The notes: generated by a model from the letters alone, not told the origin. Positions 18,109 to 26,873 are shown, counted from the first letter of the stretch. The stretch: 64,000 nt of DNA from JBPRGG01 sp051418075 (GCA_051418075.1 JBPRGG010000177.1:62001-126000); one strand, 5' to 3'. Translations and numbers: made by a program.

Positions 18109-18561
18109 TTATTTATCTCCATTCGTGTCGTGATGACTTAATTCTGCAATCAAGTCATGTTGTTCCTGTAGCCAATGATACAAAGGGATGATCTCTTCCT
18201 GAGTTTCCGGATTCAGATGGGTTTTTAATAATTTTTTCCAATTCTCAAACTGAGCAGGCCAATAGTCCAGGTGAAACCCATGGTTTTGGTATACTTTATA
18301 AACCCATACTACTGTTTCAGCATATACTTTCGGATCGAAATTAAGGATCATGCTGGCCATGAACCGGGCATGGTTTTCATGATTGTTTTTCATCATAGAA
18401 AGATTTTCATGACCTATCATGGCCATGATCCCTGGCTGTGCTACCATCTCCTGGTTCATTTCTGCCACTAATTGATCTCTGATACTATTATATTCATAGA
18501 ATGATTGCAGGGAAGGAGGTTTGATCTTTTCTGCTGATTCTACAAGTAATTCTAAAGCCAT
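18109..18561 (-). CDS. Unrecognised helical protein, last gene of the B12/kinase operon
   Basis: A 150-residue soluble protein, without signal peptide or membrane segment, that I do not recognise. It looks all-helical and is rich in Met, His and aromatics: GHENLSMMKNNHENHARFM near residues 50-68 and NHGFHLDYWPAQFENW near 93-108 look like conserved blocks. It begins 7 nt after the stop of the histidine kinase gene, so it is almost surely in the same operon. It may be the output or a partner of the kinase; the His/Met-rich part could bind a metal or tetrapyrrole, which is speculation. It converges with hslV across a 22-nt gap. Confidence 0.75.
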   Translation of the reverse strand: MALELLVESAEKIKPPSLQSFYEYNSIRDQLVAEMNQEMVAQPGIMAMIGHENLSMMKNNHENHARFMASMILNFDPKVYAETVVWVYKVYQNHGFHLDYWPAQFENWKKLLKTHLNPETQEEIIPLYHWLQEQHDLIAELSHHDTNGDK

Positions 18562-18568
18562 CTCTTTA

Positions 18569-19696
18569 CTATTTATTGTTTATTTCTTTATGATTCTTTA
18601 CCGGTAAGGAAAAATAAAAGGTAGAACCTAGGTTTAATTTGCTTTCTACCCAAATTTTGCCGCCATGAGAACTAACGATCTTTTTAACTATGGATAAACC
18701 CAATCCGGTACTTTTTTCCCCGGAAGTGGGTCTGACGCTGGTCCGGCTAAAAGGGAAAAAAAGTTTTTCAAGTTCATTTTCCGGAATCCCGGGACCTTGA
18801 TCTTTGACAAATAAAGTGTAAATATCACCAGTTTGCATTATCCCAATTCGTACCTGGCTGCCATCGGGTGAAAACTTGATGGCATTGTTTACCAGGTTGT
18901 CTAACACTTGCTGGATGGCAGTCCGGTCAACTTCCATCAAGTCAAAATCCTGATGAATTTCTGACAACAGTTCAATATTCTTGAGTTGGGCCTGATAATG
19001 ATTAAATTCTATACAGGTACTAATGATCTTAGTGATGTCTACCTGTTCCAGCTTCAGATTGAGTTTGCCAGAATCAAGTTTGGCCAGATCCAGCAAATCG
19101 TTCAACAATCTTAAACCAAAAGAGCTCAATGACTGGATAAGTTCAAGGAATTTTTTTTGGGCCTCAGTAAGTTGTGTCCCCAGTTCAGCCACTAAAAATT
19201 CACTTAATCTCAGGATATTTCCCAGGGGGTTTCTCAAATCATGAGCTGCTATACTTATAAACTGGTCCTTCATTTCATTCAGTTTTTGCCACTCGGCGTT
19301 TTTTCGGTAAAGCTCCCGGCTTAGATTATCCAGTTCATTATTAGATTGTAATAATTCTTTTTTCAGCATTTGATGTTCATCATAGTTTGACTCACCCAAC
19401 ATGATATAATGAGAAGCCTCCTCATAAAAAAAGCAATAGAAAGTTTCTGGTAGCATCTCTATGGTTATCAGATTCAATAGATGCTTTTCCATTTGCCCTT
19501 GATGGGAAACCAATTTATTTATATCAAAATTTTGGCCAAAATTCAGGATGATATCTTGAATATTTTGGCCATTCAGATCCTGATGGATCAACTGTCGGGC
19601 AAAATTATTGGCCTGGACAATTTGACCATTGTTATCAAATTTGATAAAAATAAGATGGGCTTTTTGATCGATATAGTCAAAAAGTATGTCAGGCAT
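18569..19696 (-). CDS. Soluble sensor histidine kinase overlapping the B12 protein gene
   Basis: From the ATG at 19696 (MPDILFDYID) the protein has 375 residues. An upstream TTG at 19741 would add 15 residues but would overlap the previous gene far more. N-terminal residues 1-105 look like a PAS-type sensor (IFIKFDNNGQIVQANNFARQLI). A short coiled coil follows, then HisKA with phospho-acceptor His152 (AAHDLRNPLG), then HATPase_c with N-box NLVNNAIKF, DQGPGIPENE and GLGLSIVKKI. There is no membrane segment, so it senses a cytoplasmic signal. Its start lies within the last 8 nt of the cobalamin-binding protein gene, implying translational coupling and likely direct partnership. No response regulator is next to it, so the output is unknown. 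Confidence 0.9.
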   Translation of the reverse strand: MPDILFDYIDQKAHLIFIKFDNNGQIVQANNFARQLIHQDLNGQNIQDIILNFGQNFDINKLVSHQGQMEKHLLNLITIEMLPETFYCFFYEEASHYIMLGESNYDEHQMLKKELLQSNNELDNLSRELYRKNAEWQKLNEMKDQFISIAAHDLRNPLGNILRLSEFLVAELGTQLTEAQKKFLELIQSLSSFGLRLLNDLLDLAKLDSGKLNLKLEQVDITKIISTCIEFNHYQAQLKNIELLSEIHQDFDLMEVDRTAIQQVLDNLVNNAIKFSPDGSQVRIGIMQTGDIYTLFVKDQGPGIPENELEKLFFPFSRTSVRPTSGEKSTGLGLSIVKKIVSSHGGKIWVESKLNLGSTFYFSLPVKNHKEINNK

Positions 19697-20351
19697 ATTG
19701 GGAATCCTTAAGGAAGTTTTCCAGGTTTGGTAATGAATCAATATACTTTACCTTCTCAAAGTCAGCAAGTATATTAAGACCTCCCCATTTAAAGGCCTGA
19801 CCACCCACCATTATTAATTTATCAGGGAAGTCCTTCCGAATTGCTTCAATGGTTTGGACTAACTTGGGTGTATTAGAAAAAATAGCCACAGAAAGGGCTA
19901 TGACTTCGGGGTCTTTTTCTGCTATAAACTTTTTCAGGTCTTTTAAAGGTGTATTGGCCCCTAAGTAAAAGGATTTCCAGCCATTGAGTTCAAAGGTGTC
20001 AGCCACCATTTTACCGCCTATCTGATGATACTCATTAGCAATACAACTTACTACTGCCTTTTTGCCATTCTTATCTGTCGCAAATAAAAAAGGATAAAGC
20101 AAATTCATTAAACTGGAGGTAATGGAAGTGGCTAAATGTTCTACAGCAACTGATATTTTATTATTCTCCCACAAGAGTCCGATTTCATAAAGAGATCGTT
20201 GGAAATAATCCAGGAATATGGTCATAACATCAGTTTGCTGTTCAATAAGGGTATTAACAATTTCACTACAGGCTTGCTTGTTGCCCTTTAATAAATGTTC
20301 CTTATAGATCTGATACAATTCTTCCCGGTTTTGATCCAAATTCATAAGCAT
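19689..20351 (-). CDS. Free-standing cobalamin-binding protein with CarH-type photoreceptor motifs
   Basis: A 220-residue soluble protein. Residues about 5-90 form the helical cap domain, containing W61-x9-E71-H72. In CarH/LitR this motif shields the upper axial ligand of adenosylcobalamin. Residues 98-200 are the Rossmann-like B12-binding domain with E107-x-H109-x-x-G112 (base-off/His-on lower ligand), S154 and G183-G184. Unlike CarH there is no MerR DNA-binding domain, so it cannot act on DNA by itself; the overlapping histidine kinase gene offers an output. It also lacks a methyltransferase partner nearby, which argues against a corrinoid carrier role. The start is the ATG at 20351, 2 nt after the previous stop; an ATG at 20345 is possible. 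B12 binding is strongly supported; light sensing is an inference from the cap motif. Confidence 0.9.
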   Translation of the reverse strand: MLMNLDQNREELYQIYKEHLLKGNKQACSEIVNTLIEQQTDVMTIFLDYFQRSLYEIGLLWENNKISVAVEHLATSITSSLMNLLYPFLFATDKNGKKAVVSCIANEYHQIGGKMVADTFELNGWKSFYLGANTPLKDLKKFIAEKDPEVIALSVAIFSNTPKLVQTIEAIRKDFPDKLIMVGGQAFKWGGLNILADFEKVKYIDSLPNLENFLKDSQYA

Positions 20352-20353
20352 GA

Positions 20354-20959
20354 TTATTTTAAATTATATATCAAGACCTTAAATGTATTAAGACTAAATG
20401 AAGAAAGTTGATGCCAATTATCTAAATCTGTTTTCTGGCTGAATTTAACAAATTCTCGTTTATAAATGTAATTTTTCAATAGTTCTTTATTTTCTGCTTT
20501 CATTAAAATAAAGTTTTCCTTCTGAAAATCATATTCCCAGGGGGTATGATTGTGGCAAAAATAAAATTCATTATCAATCAGGTTTTGAAGATTACTGATC
20601 AATGGTTTCCGGTACAGGTCCAGAATGTTTCCGGACAGCATCAGGGTAGCTGAAAAAAAATGGCCCCACCAAAACATTATCCTAAAATTAAAGCTCCCTT
20701 CCCTGGTGAAATAGCGGGGCAGGTCCAGCACCAGATAGGGTAAGTTTTTGTAGTTTTCACCTTTTGATACTTTTCCTGATTTTTTTAAAACAGATTGGGG
20801 AAAATCGAAATCAATTTCATCTATAGAGCGTTTTATTATTTTCTCTGTATCAATAAAGAGGTCAAAGATTTTTTGAGTGATCCTCTGTTTTGTCAATAAA
20901 AAATCACGATCATGTAAATAATTCAATTCTTTGGCTGAAAAAAGTACTGGATCTGGCAT
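20354..20959 (-). CDS. Conserved-looking hypothetical protein, first gene of the B12/kinase operon
   Basis: A 201-residue protein I do not recognise. No signal peptide is visible. There is an SKGENYKNLPYLVLDLPRYF block around residues 65-84, then RIMFWWGHFFSATLML (about 93-108), a hydrophobic, aromatic segment that could be one membrane helix or a buried core, and a later FYFCHNHTPWEYDF block. It is the promoter-proximal gene of a four-gene minus-strand unit, ending 2 nt before the cobalamin protein start. Its upstream region is shared with the divergent hemG-type gene (80 nt). No function is proposed. Confidence 0.75.
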   Translation of the reverse strand: MPDPVLFSAKELNYLHDRDFLLTKQRITQKIFDLFIDTEKIIKRSIDEIDFDFPQSVLKKSGKVSKGENYKNLPYLVLDLPRYFTREGSFNFRIMFWWGHFFSATLMLSGNILDLYRKPLISNLQNLIDNEFYFCHNHTPWEYDFQKENFILMKAENKELLKNYIYKREFVKFSQKTDLDNWHQLSSFSLNTFKVLIYNLK

Positions 20960-20972
20960 AAATTTGCAAAAA

Positions 20973-21005
20973 TTTGTAACCTATTGGTGTAAAATGATAC
21001 ATTTG
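20973..21005 (+). promoter_or_regulatory. Promoter of the protoporphyrinogen oxidase gene
   Basis: TTTG at 20973-20976, 21 nt, TACATTTG at 20998-21005. This is a full match to TTTG-N17-23-TAnnTTTG and lies about 35 nt before the ATG. On the minus strand, TATTTTTG at 21040-21033 could be the -7 box of the B12/kinase operon. The two transcripts would then run face-away over overlapping control DNA. Confidence 0.6.
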
Positions 21006-21039
21006 AAAAGTTAGTCAGCAAAATTTATATTTCAAAAAT

Positions 21040-22455
21040 ATGGGCAACAAAAATCCAAAAATAGTAATTGTAGGGGCAGGGATATCCGGATTAGCCACTG
21101 CTTTTTGGTTAAAAAAAGCAGGACATGATGTGACTATCCTGGAGGCTTCAACTCAGGCTGGCGGCACTATCATCACTCAGAAAAATGATGATTACATTAT
21201 GGATTTTGGTCCAAACAGTGGATTGGAAACTTCCCCTGCTATCAGAGAATTGGTAGACAGTATTGGGTTGAAAGATCAGATGGTATATGCTGATCAAATA
21301 GCCAATAAACGTTACATTTTAAAGAACGATCAGCTACTGCCTCTTCCTACCAGTCCGGGGCAATTTGTAAAAAGCCGGTTGTTTACCACCAAAGCAAAAA
21401 TCAGACTCATGGCCGAGCCTCTGGTAGGCAGGTCAAAAGAGGGCTACTATCAGAGCATTGCCGATTTTGTTAAGCGAAGAATTGGACAGGAATTTCTGGA
21501 TTATGCCGTAAATCCTTTTGTTGCAGGTATCTATGCCGGAGACCCTAAGCAATTAAGTGTACAGTCGGCATTGCCCAGGTTATATCGCCTGGAAGAAAAA
21601 TATGGCGGGCTGATTAAGGGTATGATAAGAGGAGCCAGGGAAAGAAAAAAAGATCCTGAAGCTTCCAAGCAGACAGCAAAAATGTTCTCTTTTAAACAGG
21701 GAATGCAACAGCTACCCGAAGCCATAGCGACACAGCTAAAAGATCAGATAAAATTTGCCCATGAAGTTAAATCCATAGAAAATTCCGGATCAGGGTATCA
21801 ACTGCAGGTACAACATAAAAAATCCATGTTGAAAGTTCAGGCTGATAAGGTATTGTTTACCATACCGGCCTATAAAGCTAAAACAGTATTCAAAGCATTT
21901 GACCAGGTATTGGCTCAACATCTTGCTGAAATCTATTATCCTCCGGTGGCAGTGATTTTTGCAGTCTACCCTAAAAAAGCAATACGGCAGCCATTAGATG
22001 GATTTGGATTTTTAATTCCGGAAAAGGAGCAAAAAAAATTTTTGGGAGCCATTTGGAGTTCTGTTATTTTTCCTGAACGTATAAATCCTCGGCAGTCAGC
22101 TTTCACGTTGTTCGTAGGAGGGGCCAGAGATAGCCAGATCTTTACAATGAAAGAAAATATTATGGTAGATCAGGTCTTGCTTGAATTTGAACAGATCATG
22201 AAAATTAATGCACCCCCTGCATTTTTCAAAATGAAAAAATGGAGGAAGGCCATTCCTCAATATAATCTGGGTTATATTGAGCATGAAAAATACTTTGATC
22301 AGATGGAAAAAGTTCATCCGGGTTTGTTTCTCTCCGGTAACTATCGAGGTGGTGTTTCACTGGGTGATTGTATAAAAAATGCAAAATCAATAGCTCTGAA
22401 GATGCAACAGCAGGTGGACTCCAGACCCAAAGATGAAACCATGACACCTTCCTGA
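21040..22455 (+). CDS. Protoporphyrinogen/coproporphyrinogen oxidase (HemY/HemG type)
   Basis: FAD-dependent enzyme oxidising protoporphyrinogen IX (or coproporphyrinogen III) late in haem synthesis. The 471 residues carry the FAD motif GAGISG at 12-17, then EASTQAGGTI and the typical DYIMDFGPNSGLET segment. Further on are FAVNPFVAGIYAGDP-like (here YAVNPFVAGIYAGDP) and GNYRGGVSLGDCI near the C-terminus. The gene name varies by lineage (hemY in the older nomenclature for this soluble FAD type). It is divergent from the B12/kinase operon, 80 nt apart. Because its product pool includes photosensitising porphyrins, adjacency to a B12 photoreceptor-like module is suggestive. Confidence 0.92.
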   Translation: MGNKNPKIVIVGAGISGLATAFWLKKAGHDVTILEASTQAGGTIITQKNDDYIMDFGPNSGLETSPAIRELVDSIGLKDQMVYADQIANKRYILKNDQLLPLPTSPGQFVKSRLFTTKAKIRLMAEPLVGRSKEGYYQSIADFVKRRIGQEFLDYAVNPFVAGIYAGDPKQLSVQSALPRLYRLEEKYGGLIKGMIRGARERKKDPEASKQTAKMFSFKQGMQQLPEAIATQLKDQIKFAHEVKSIENSGSGYQLQVQHKKSMLKVQADKVLFTIPAYKAKTVFKAFDQVLAQHLAEIYYPPVAVIFAVYPKKAIRQPLDGFGFLIPEKEQKKFLGAIWSSVIFPERINPRQSAFTLFVGGARDSQIFTMKENIMVDQVLLEFEQIMKINAPPAFFKMKKWRKAIPQYNLGYIEHEKYFDQMEKVHPGLFLSGNYRGGVSLGDCIKNAKSIALKMQQQVDSRPKDETMTPS

Positions 22456-22498
22456 TGAAATTAGCAGTTTGGAACAGGAATAAAGGATTAGAAAAAAT

Positions 22499-22732
22499 TT
22501 ATTTCTTGATCATCTCGTCCGATCTTTGGATCACCCGAATCACCAATTCGTGTGCATCCTGATCCTGGTCACGTAAATAAAATTTTAATACCGGGTTGTC
22601 AGCACCAAGTTCTTCTTTAATATGCTCTATCTTCAAATATTGAAGTTTAGATTCGAGTTCGGCTTTTAAATCTACAATAGCCTTGGCAAAATCCACTTCA
22701 ATTTTACTGGGATTATAATTTTCCGTTTTCAT
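22499..22732 (-). CDS. Small hypothetical protein downstream of fabH
   Basis: A 77-residue soluble, charged protein (starts MKTENYNPSK), predicted helix-rich at residues 10-42 and then a short strand region LKFYLRDQDQDAHELVIRV. It begins 40 nt after the fabH stop in the same direction and converges with the porphyrin oxidase gene. I do not recognise the family. Its start codon has an ATG in a normal position and composition matches its neighbours, so I take it as real. Confidence 0.65.
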   Translation of the reverse strand: MKTENYNPSKIEVDFAKAIVDLKAELESKLQYLKIEHIKEELGADNPVLKFYLRDQDQDAHELVIRVIQRSDEMIKK

Positions 22733-22772
22733 AGGCTTTATTTATAAAAATTTATCAAAAAAATTCACCTTG

Positions 22773-23771
22773 TCACCATCTGATTAAGCTTGATGCCCAG
22801 GTAAATCCACTGCCAAAGGCAGCCAGGCATAAAATACTATCATCTTTGATTTTTCCTTCGGCCCAGGCTTCACTCATAGCAATAGGAATGGAAGCGGCGG
22901 TGGTATTGCCATATCTCATGATGTTGTTATAAATTTTTTCATCTGGCAGTCCCAGTTTTTGCTGAATGAAATTACTTATTCGCAGGTTGGCCTGATGAGG
23001 TACCAAAAGATCAATGGCTTCTTTTTCCATCTGGTTAGATATTAAAGCTTCCTTGATCACCTCCATAAAGCGAACTACTGCATGCTTAAATACGGCATTT
23101 CCATTCATAAAAGGTTTGGTGGATTCCCCTTCAATCATATTAACTGTTAATCTTTGCTTACGACTACTGCCAGGATCCTTTCCATATAATTCTTCGGCAA
23201 ACCGGCCATCAGCATGAAGATGGGTAGAAAGAATTCCTTTCTGAGGTTCATCTGTGGCTTGTATTACAGCTGCTCCGGCACCATCTCCAAAAATAACTGC
23301 TACATTTCTTCCCCGCGTGGTCAGGTCTAATCCCGAGGACTGTATTTCGGCACCTATCACCAGGATGTTTTTATACATCCCGGTTTTGATATATTGTTGG
23401 GCAATAGATAATCCATATATAAATCCGGAGCAGGCATTTCGCACATCAAGCGCACCAATTCCTTCCAAACCGAGTTCCCGCTGCATTAATACACCGGATC
23501 CTGGAAAAAAATAATCGGGTGTAATGGTGGCAAATACGATGAAATCAATTTCTTTTTTATCCAGGTTTGCTCTTTCCAAAGCCATTAGAGAAGCTTTAGC
23601 CGCCATATTGGCTACTGTATCCTTTTCAGGATCAAAAAACCTTCGCTCTATAATCCCGGTTCTTTCAAGAATCCATTCATCTGTAGTATCCATCAATTGG
23701 GCCAAATCCTGATTGGTGACTATTCTTTCTGGTACATAGTGACCAACGCCTGTAATTTTTGCATTTATCAT
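22773..23771 (-). CDS. fabH: Beta-ketoacyl-ACP synthase III
   Basis: Starts fatty-acid chains by condensing acyl-CoA with malonyl-ACP. The 332-residue protein has the full catalytic triad: Cys114 (RNACSGF), His259 (PHQANLRI) and Asn289 (GNTTAAS). Cytoplasmic. Branched-chain primers are usual in this phylum. It lies between a TPR-protein gene (55 nt upstream) and a small hypothetical gene. Paralogues used in secondary lipid pathways exist in Bacteroidota, but the sequence is of the ordinary type. Confidence 0.93.
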   Translation of the reverse strand: MINAKITGVGHYVPERIVTNQDLAQLMDTTDEWILERTGIIERRFFDPEKDTVANMAAKASLMALERANLDKKEIDFIVFATITPDYFFPGSGVLMQRELGLEGIGALDVRNACSGFIYGLSIAQQYIKTGMYKNILVIGAEIQSSGLDLTTRGRNVAVIFGDGAGAAVIQATDEPQKGILSTHLHADGRFAEELYGKDPGSSRKQRLTVNMIEGESTKPFMNGNAVFKHAVVRFMEVIKEALISNQMEKEAIDLLVPHQANLRISNFIQQKLGLPDEKIYNNIMRYGNTTAASIPIAMSEAWAEGKIKDDSILCLAAFGSGFTWASSLIRW

Positions 23772-23826
23772 TGAAAATGATTTTTAATTTTTACAAAAAC
23801 AATAAAATTACTACTAATTACAGAGA

Positions 23827-25047
23827 TTAATTACAAAGTTCTCTGATTATTTTATCAGTATCAGCCCGGGTATAGCCCAGATTTAATGCTTTTTGATAGT
23901 TTCTGCAGGCCTTTTTAGGTTTATTCATCAATGCATAAGTAAGGCTCATATAATAAAAAGCCTGGTTGTTTTGTGCATTTCGTTCTATGATCCATTGAAA
24001 ATCATCCAATGCTTTACTATAATTCTGATTGAGCATATAACTATAGCCCCGGTTAAGATGATGCAAGGTTTCCTGTGGTTCCCGTAAAATCAGGTTGCTG
24101 AAGTCCTGTATGGCTTCATTATAATTTTGTTGTCTCATTTTGGTGAGGGCAGCATTTCTAAGAGCTTCGATTTGATCAGGATCTAACTGATAGACCATTT
24201 CCCAGTCTGCTATAGCCTGCCTTTCATACCCGATTTGTTGATAGGCATAGCCTCTGCGAAATAAAGATTCAATATGGGCGGAATCCAGTTTTAAATAGCT
24301 GGTATAGCTTCCAATGGCTTGATCATACTCATTTTGATTCATATACCACCTGGCTTGATGCAGTAATCCTTCTCCGAATTGAGGATTTGCCTGGGTACTT
24401 TTATTCAGAAAGGAAATATAGGCGCAGGAGTCGTCTACCTGAAGAAAAAGGTTGGCCAGATTAAACAAAACCAGGTAGTGATCTGATTTTAGCTCAAAGG
24501 CTCTGAACATGTAATCAAAAGCTGATTTCAGTTGATTTGAATAGTTGGCTACCAATCCCAGGTCTAGCAGGATGTCCGGGTTATCAGGGTCCGATTCATA
24601 AGCATTTTGCAAATCTGATTCAGCGCTGTAGAAATTCCCCTGCTTCATACGGATTTTTCCTCTCAGATGGTACAATGAAGCAAGATGTTGTTTTAGTACC
24701 TTATGTTTTTGATAAGCATTATTAATTTCAGTTGTATCAATGGAATCAGCCTCATAAAAATGCTGCTCGATCAACTCTTGCCTGGTATCTGACAATATAC
24801 TTAAACCAATATTGGTATAATTGGCTGCATTTGGCCATTGCTTTTGATCATAGTAGATATTTGCTAATCGGAGGGCGGCCTGGAAGTTTTGAGGGTCATA
24901 ATGGAGTGCTTTTTCAAAAAGAGAAATAGCCACAGAGGTATCATTTTTTTCCAGCATTTCTTCTGCCTGGGGTAGAATAAATCTTTGTACCTGAGACAGG
25001 CCCACACAGGGTAATAATCCTATAAAAACCATCAATACGTATCTCAT
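23827..25047 (-). CDS. Exported TPR-repeat protein
   Basis: A 406-residue protein with a signal peptide ending about residue 19 (VGLSQVQ) and then tandem TPR motifs over almost its whole length, about nine. Examples are ALHYDPQNFQAALRLANIYYDQKQW near 47-71 and AFYYMSLTYALMNKPKKACRNYQKAL near the C-terminus. It is probably a periplasmic or outer-membrane-associated scaffold. The groEL terminator upstream separates it from the chaperonin operon. No specific partner can be named from the sequence. Confidence 0.85.
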   Translation of the reverse strand: MRYVLMVFIGLLPCVGLSQVQRFILPQAEEMLEKNDTSVAISLFEKALHYDPQNFQAALRLANIYYDQKQWPNAANYTNIGLSILSDTRQELIEQHFYEADSIDTTEINNAYQKHKVLKQHLASLYHLRGKIRMKQGNFYSAESDLQNAYESDPDNPDILLDLGLVANYSNQLKSAFDYMFRAFELKSDHYLVLFNLANLFLQVDDSCAYISFLNKSTQANPQFGEGLLHQARWYMNQNEYDQAIGSYTSYLKLDSAHIESLFRRGYAYQQIGYERQAIADWEMVYQLDPDQIEALRNAALTKMRQQNYNEAIQDFSNLILREPQETLHHLNRGYSYMLNQNYSKALDDFQWIIERNAQNNQAFYYMSLTYALMNKPKKACRNYQKALNLGYTRADTDKIIRELCN

Positions 25048-25125
25048 CGCTACCCGGTTTGGCTGATTAAATCCGGTAAAAATACTAAAATCTTTGATTC
25101 AAATAAAGGTATTATTTTTAAAGCT

Positions 25126-25157
25126 AAAAAAAGGGCCTGAACAGGCCCCTTTTTTTT
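25126..25157 (-). terminator. Rho-independent terminator of groES-groEL
   Basis: On the minus strand, a GC-rich stem (GGGCCTG pairing with CAGGCCC) is extended by A7/T7 arms with a single bulged base, with a 2-nt core loop in the drawn pairing (in practice 4). A T-run follows. It lies 20 nt past the groEL stop. The A/T symmetry means it could also work on the plus strand. Confidence 0.9.
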
Positions 25158-25177
25158 AGCAATATGTCATAATGTCA

Positions 25178-26812
25178 TTACATCATGCCACCCATTCCGC
25201 CACCCATTGGTGGGGCTGGAGGAGCTGCTTTTTCATCTTCTGGCTCATCTGCCACAACACATTCTGTAGTCAGCAGTAAGGAAGCAATAGAAGCTGCATT
25301 TTCTAAAGCCAAACGGGTTACTTTAGTTGGATCAATTACACCCGCAGCAAAAAGATTCTCATACCTGTCATCACGGGCATTGTAGCCGTAATCATCTTTA
25401 CCTTCCCTTACTCTTTGAACCACTACTGATCCTTCTAAACCAGCATTTTCCACAATGATTCTCAATGGAGATTCAAGGGCAAATTTTACAATGGTAACAC
25501 CGGTTTGCTGATCAATATTTTCTAAATTCACATTTTCCAGGGCATCTATAGCTCTGATTAAAGCTACGCCACCACCAGCTACCACGCCTTCTTCCACAGC
25601 AGCTCTGGTTGCATGCAGGGCATCATCTACCCGATCTTTCTTTTCCTTCATTTCTACTTCAGTAGCAGCACCAATATATAGAATGGCTACACCACCAGAT
25701 AATTTGGCTAATCTTTCCTGAAGTTTTTCTCTGTCATAATCAGATGTGGTAGATTCGATTTGGGCTTTGATCTGGCTGATTCTGGCTTGAATATCTTCAG
25801 AATTACCGCTTCCATTTACAATGGTGGTATTATCTTTATCAATATTTATCTTTTCAGCAGTTCCCAAATAATCTAAAGTAGCGCTTTCCAATTTGTAACC
25901 TCTCTCTTCAGAAATTACTGTACCACCAGTTAAAATGGCGATATCTTCCAGCATTGCTTTTCTTCTGTCACCGAAGCCAGGAGCTTTTACAGCAGCGATT
26001 TTTAAAGCACCGCGAATTTTGTTTACTACCAGGGTGGCCAGGGCTTCGCCATCTACATCTTCAGAAATGATCACTAAAGGCTTGCCAGTTTGAGCTACCT
26101 GCTCTAATACCGGAAGTAATTCCTTCATGGTAGAGATCTTTTTATCATAGATCAGGATGTATGGGCTTTCCAGTTCAGCTTCCATTTTTTCAGTATTGGT
26201 AACGAAATAAGGAGACAAATATCCCCGGTCAAACTGCATACCTTCTACAGTTTTGATTTCCGTTTCAGTACCTTTAGCTTCTTCTACTGTGATTACACCA
26301 TCAGTACCCACCTGCTCCATTGCTTCAGCAATCATTTTACCAATTTCATTATCATTGTTTGCTGAAATTGCTGCCACCTGAGAGATCTCATTAGATCCGC
26401 TGATGTTTTTTGATTGTTGTCTCAGGTTTTCAACTACAGCATAAACCGCTTTGTCTATTCCTCTTTTCAGATCCATAGGATTGGCTCCGGCAGCAACGTT
26501 TTTAATACCACCATTGAAGATAGCCTGCGTTAAAACAGTGGCGGTTGTGGTACCATCACCAGCATTGTCAGCAGTTTTTGAAGCAACTTCTTTTACTAAC
26601 TGAGCACCCATATTTTCAACAGGATCTTTCAGCTCTATATCTTTGGCCACAGTAACACCATCCTTGGTTACAGTCGGTGCACCAAATTTTTTGTCGATGA
26701 TTACATTTCTACCTTTAGGACCTAAAGTCACGCTTACTGCATCGGCAATAGTTTTTACACCTTTTTTCAACTTATTCCTAGCGTCGGTGTCAAATAATAT
26801 TTCTTTAGCCAT
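25178..26812 (-). CDS. groL: Chaperonin GroEL (Hsp60)
   Basis: ATP-dependent folding chamber subunit, 544 residues, close to the usual 540-550. It contains the ATP-binding DGTTTATVL segment, the VTLGPKGRNV loop near the N-terminus and a C-terminal tail with repeated Gly-Gly-Met. It follows groES after 61 nt and ends in a strong terminator. No CIRCE element (the HrcA operator, TTAGCACTC-N9-GAGTGCTAA) is seen upstream of groES, so heat control is by another route. Confidence 0.98.
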   Translation of the reverse strand: MAKEILFDTDARNKLKKGVKTIADAVSVTLGPKGRNVIIDKKFGAPTVTKDGVTVAKDIELKDPVENMGAQLVKEVASKTADNAGDGTTTATVLTQAIFNGGIKNVAAGANPMDLKRGIDKAVYAVVENLRQQSKNISGSNEISQVAAISANNDNEIGKMIAEAMEQVGTDGVITVEEAKGTETEIKTVEGMQFDRGYLSPYFVTNTEKMEAELESPYILIYDKKISTMKELLPVLEQVAQTGKPLVIISEDVDGEALATLVVNKIRGALKIAAVKAPGFGDRRKAMLEDIAILTGGTVISEERGYKLESATLDYLGTAEKINIDKDNTTIVNGSGNSEDIQARISQIKAQIESTTSDYDREKLQERLAKLSGGVAILYIGAATEVEMKEKKDRVDDALHATRAAVEEGVVAGGGVALIRAIDALENVNLENIDQQTGVTIVKFALESPLRIIVENAGLEGSVVVQRVREGKDDYGYNARDDRYENLFAAGVIDPTKVTRLALENAASIASLLLTTECVVADEPEDEKAAPPAPPMGGGMGGMM

Positions 26813-26873
26813 AACTATTGTAATATTTTTAAAGTTTTACAAAAATTTGATTCAATTAAATTAAAAAACGGGA

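Noticed and set aside
19697..19741. A longer N-terminus for the histidine kinase from a TTG at 19741
   Set aside because: It would overlap the cobalamin protein gene by 53 nt; the ATG at 19696 gives a clean PAS-type start with an 8-nt overlap.
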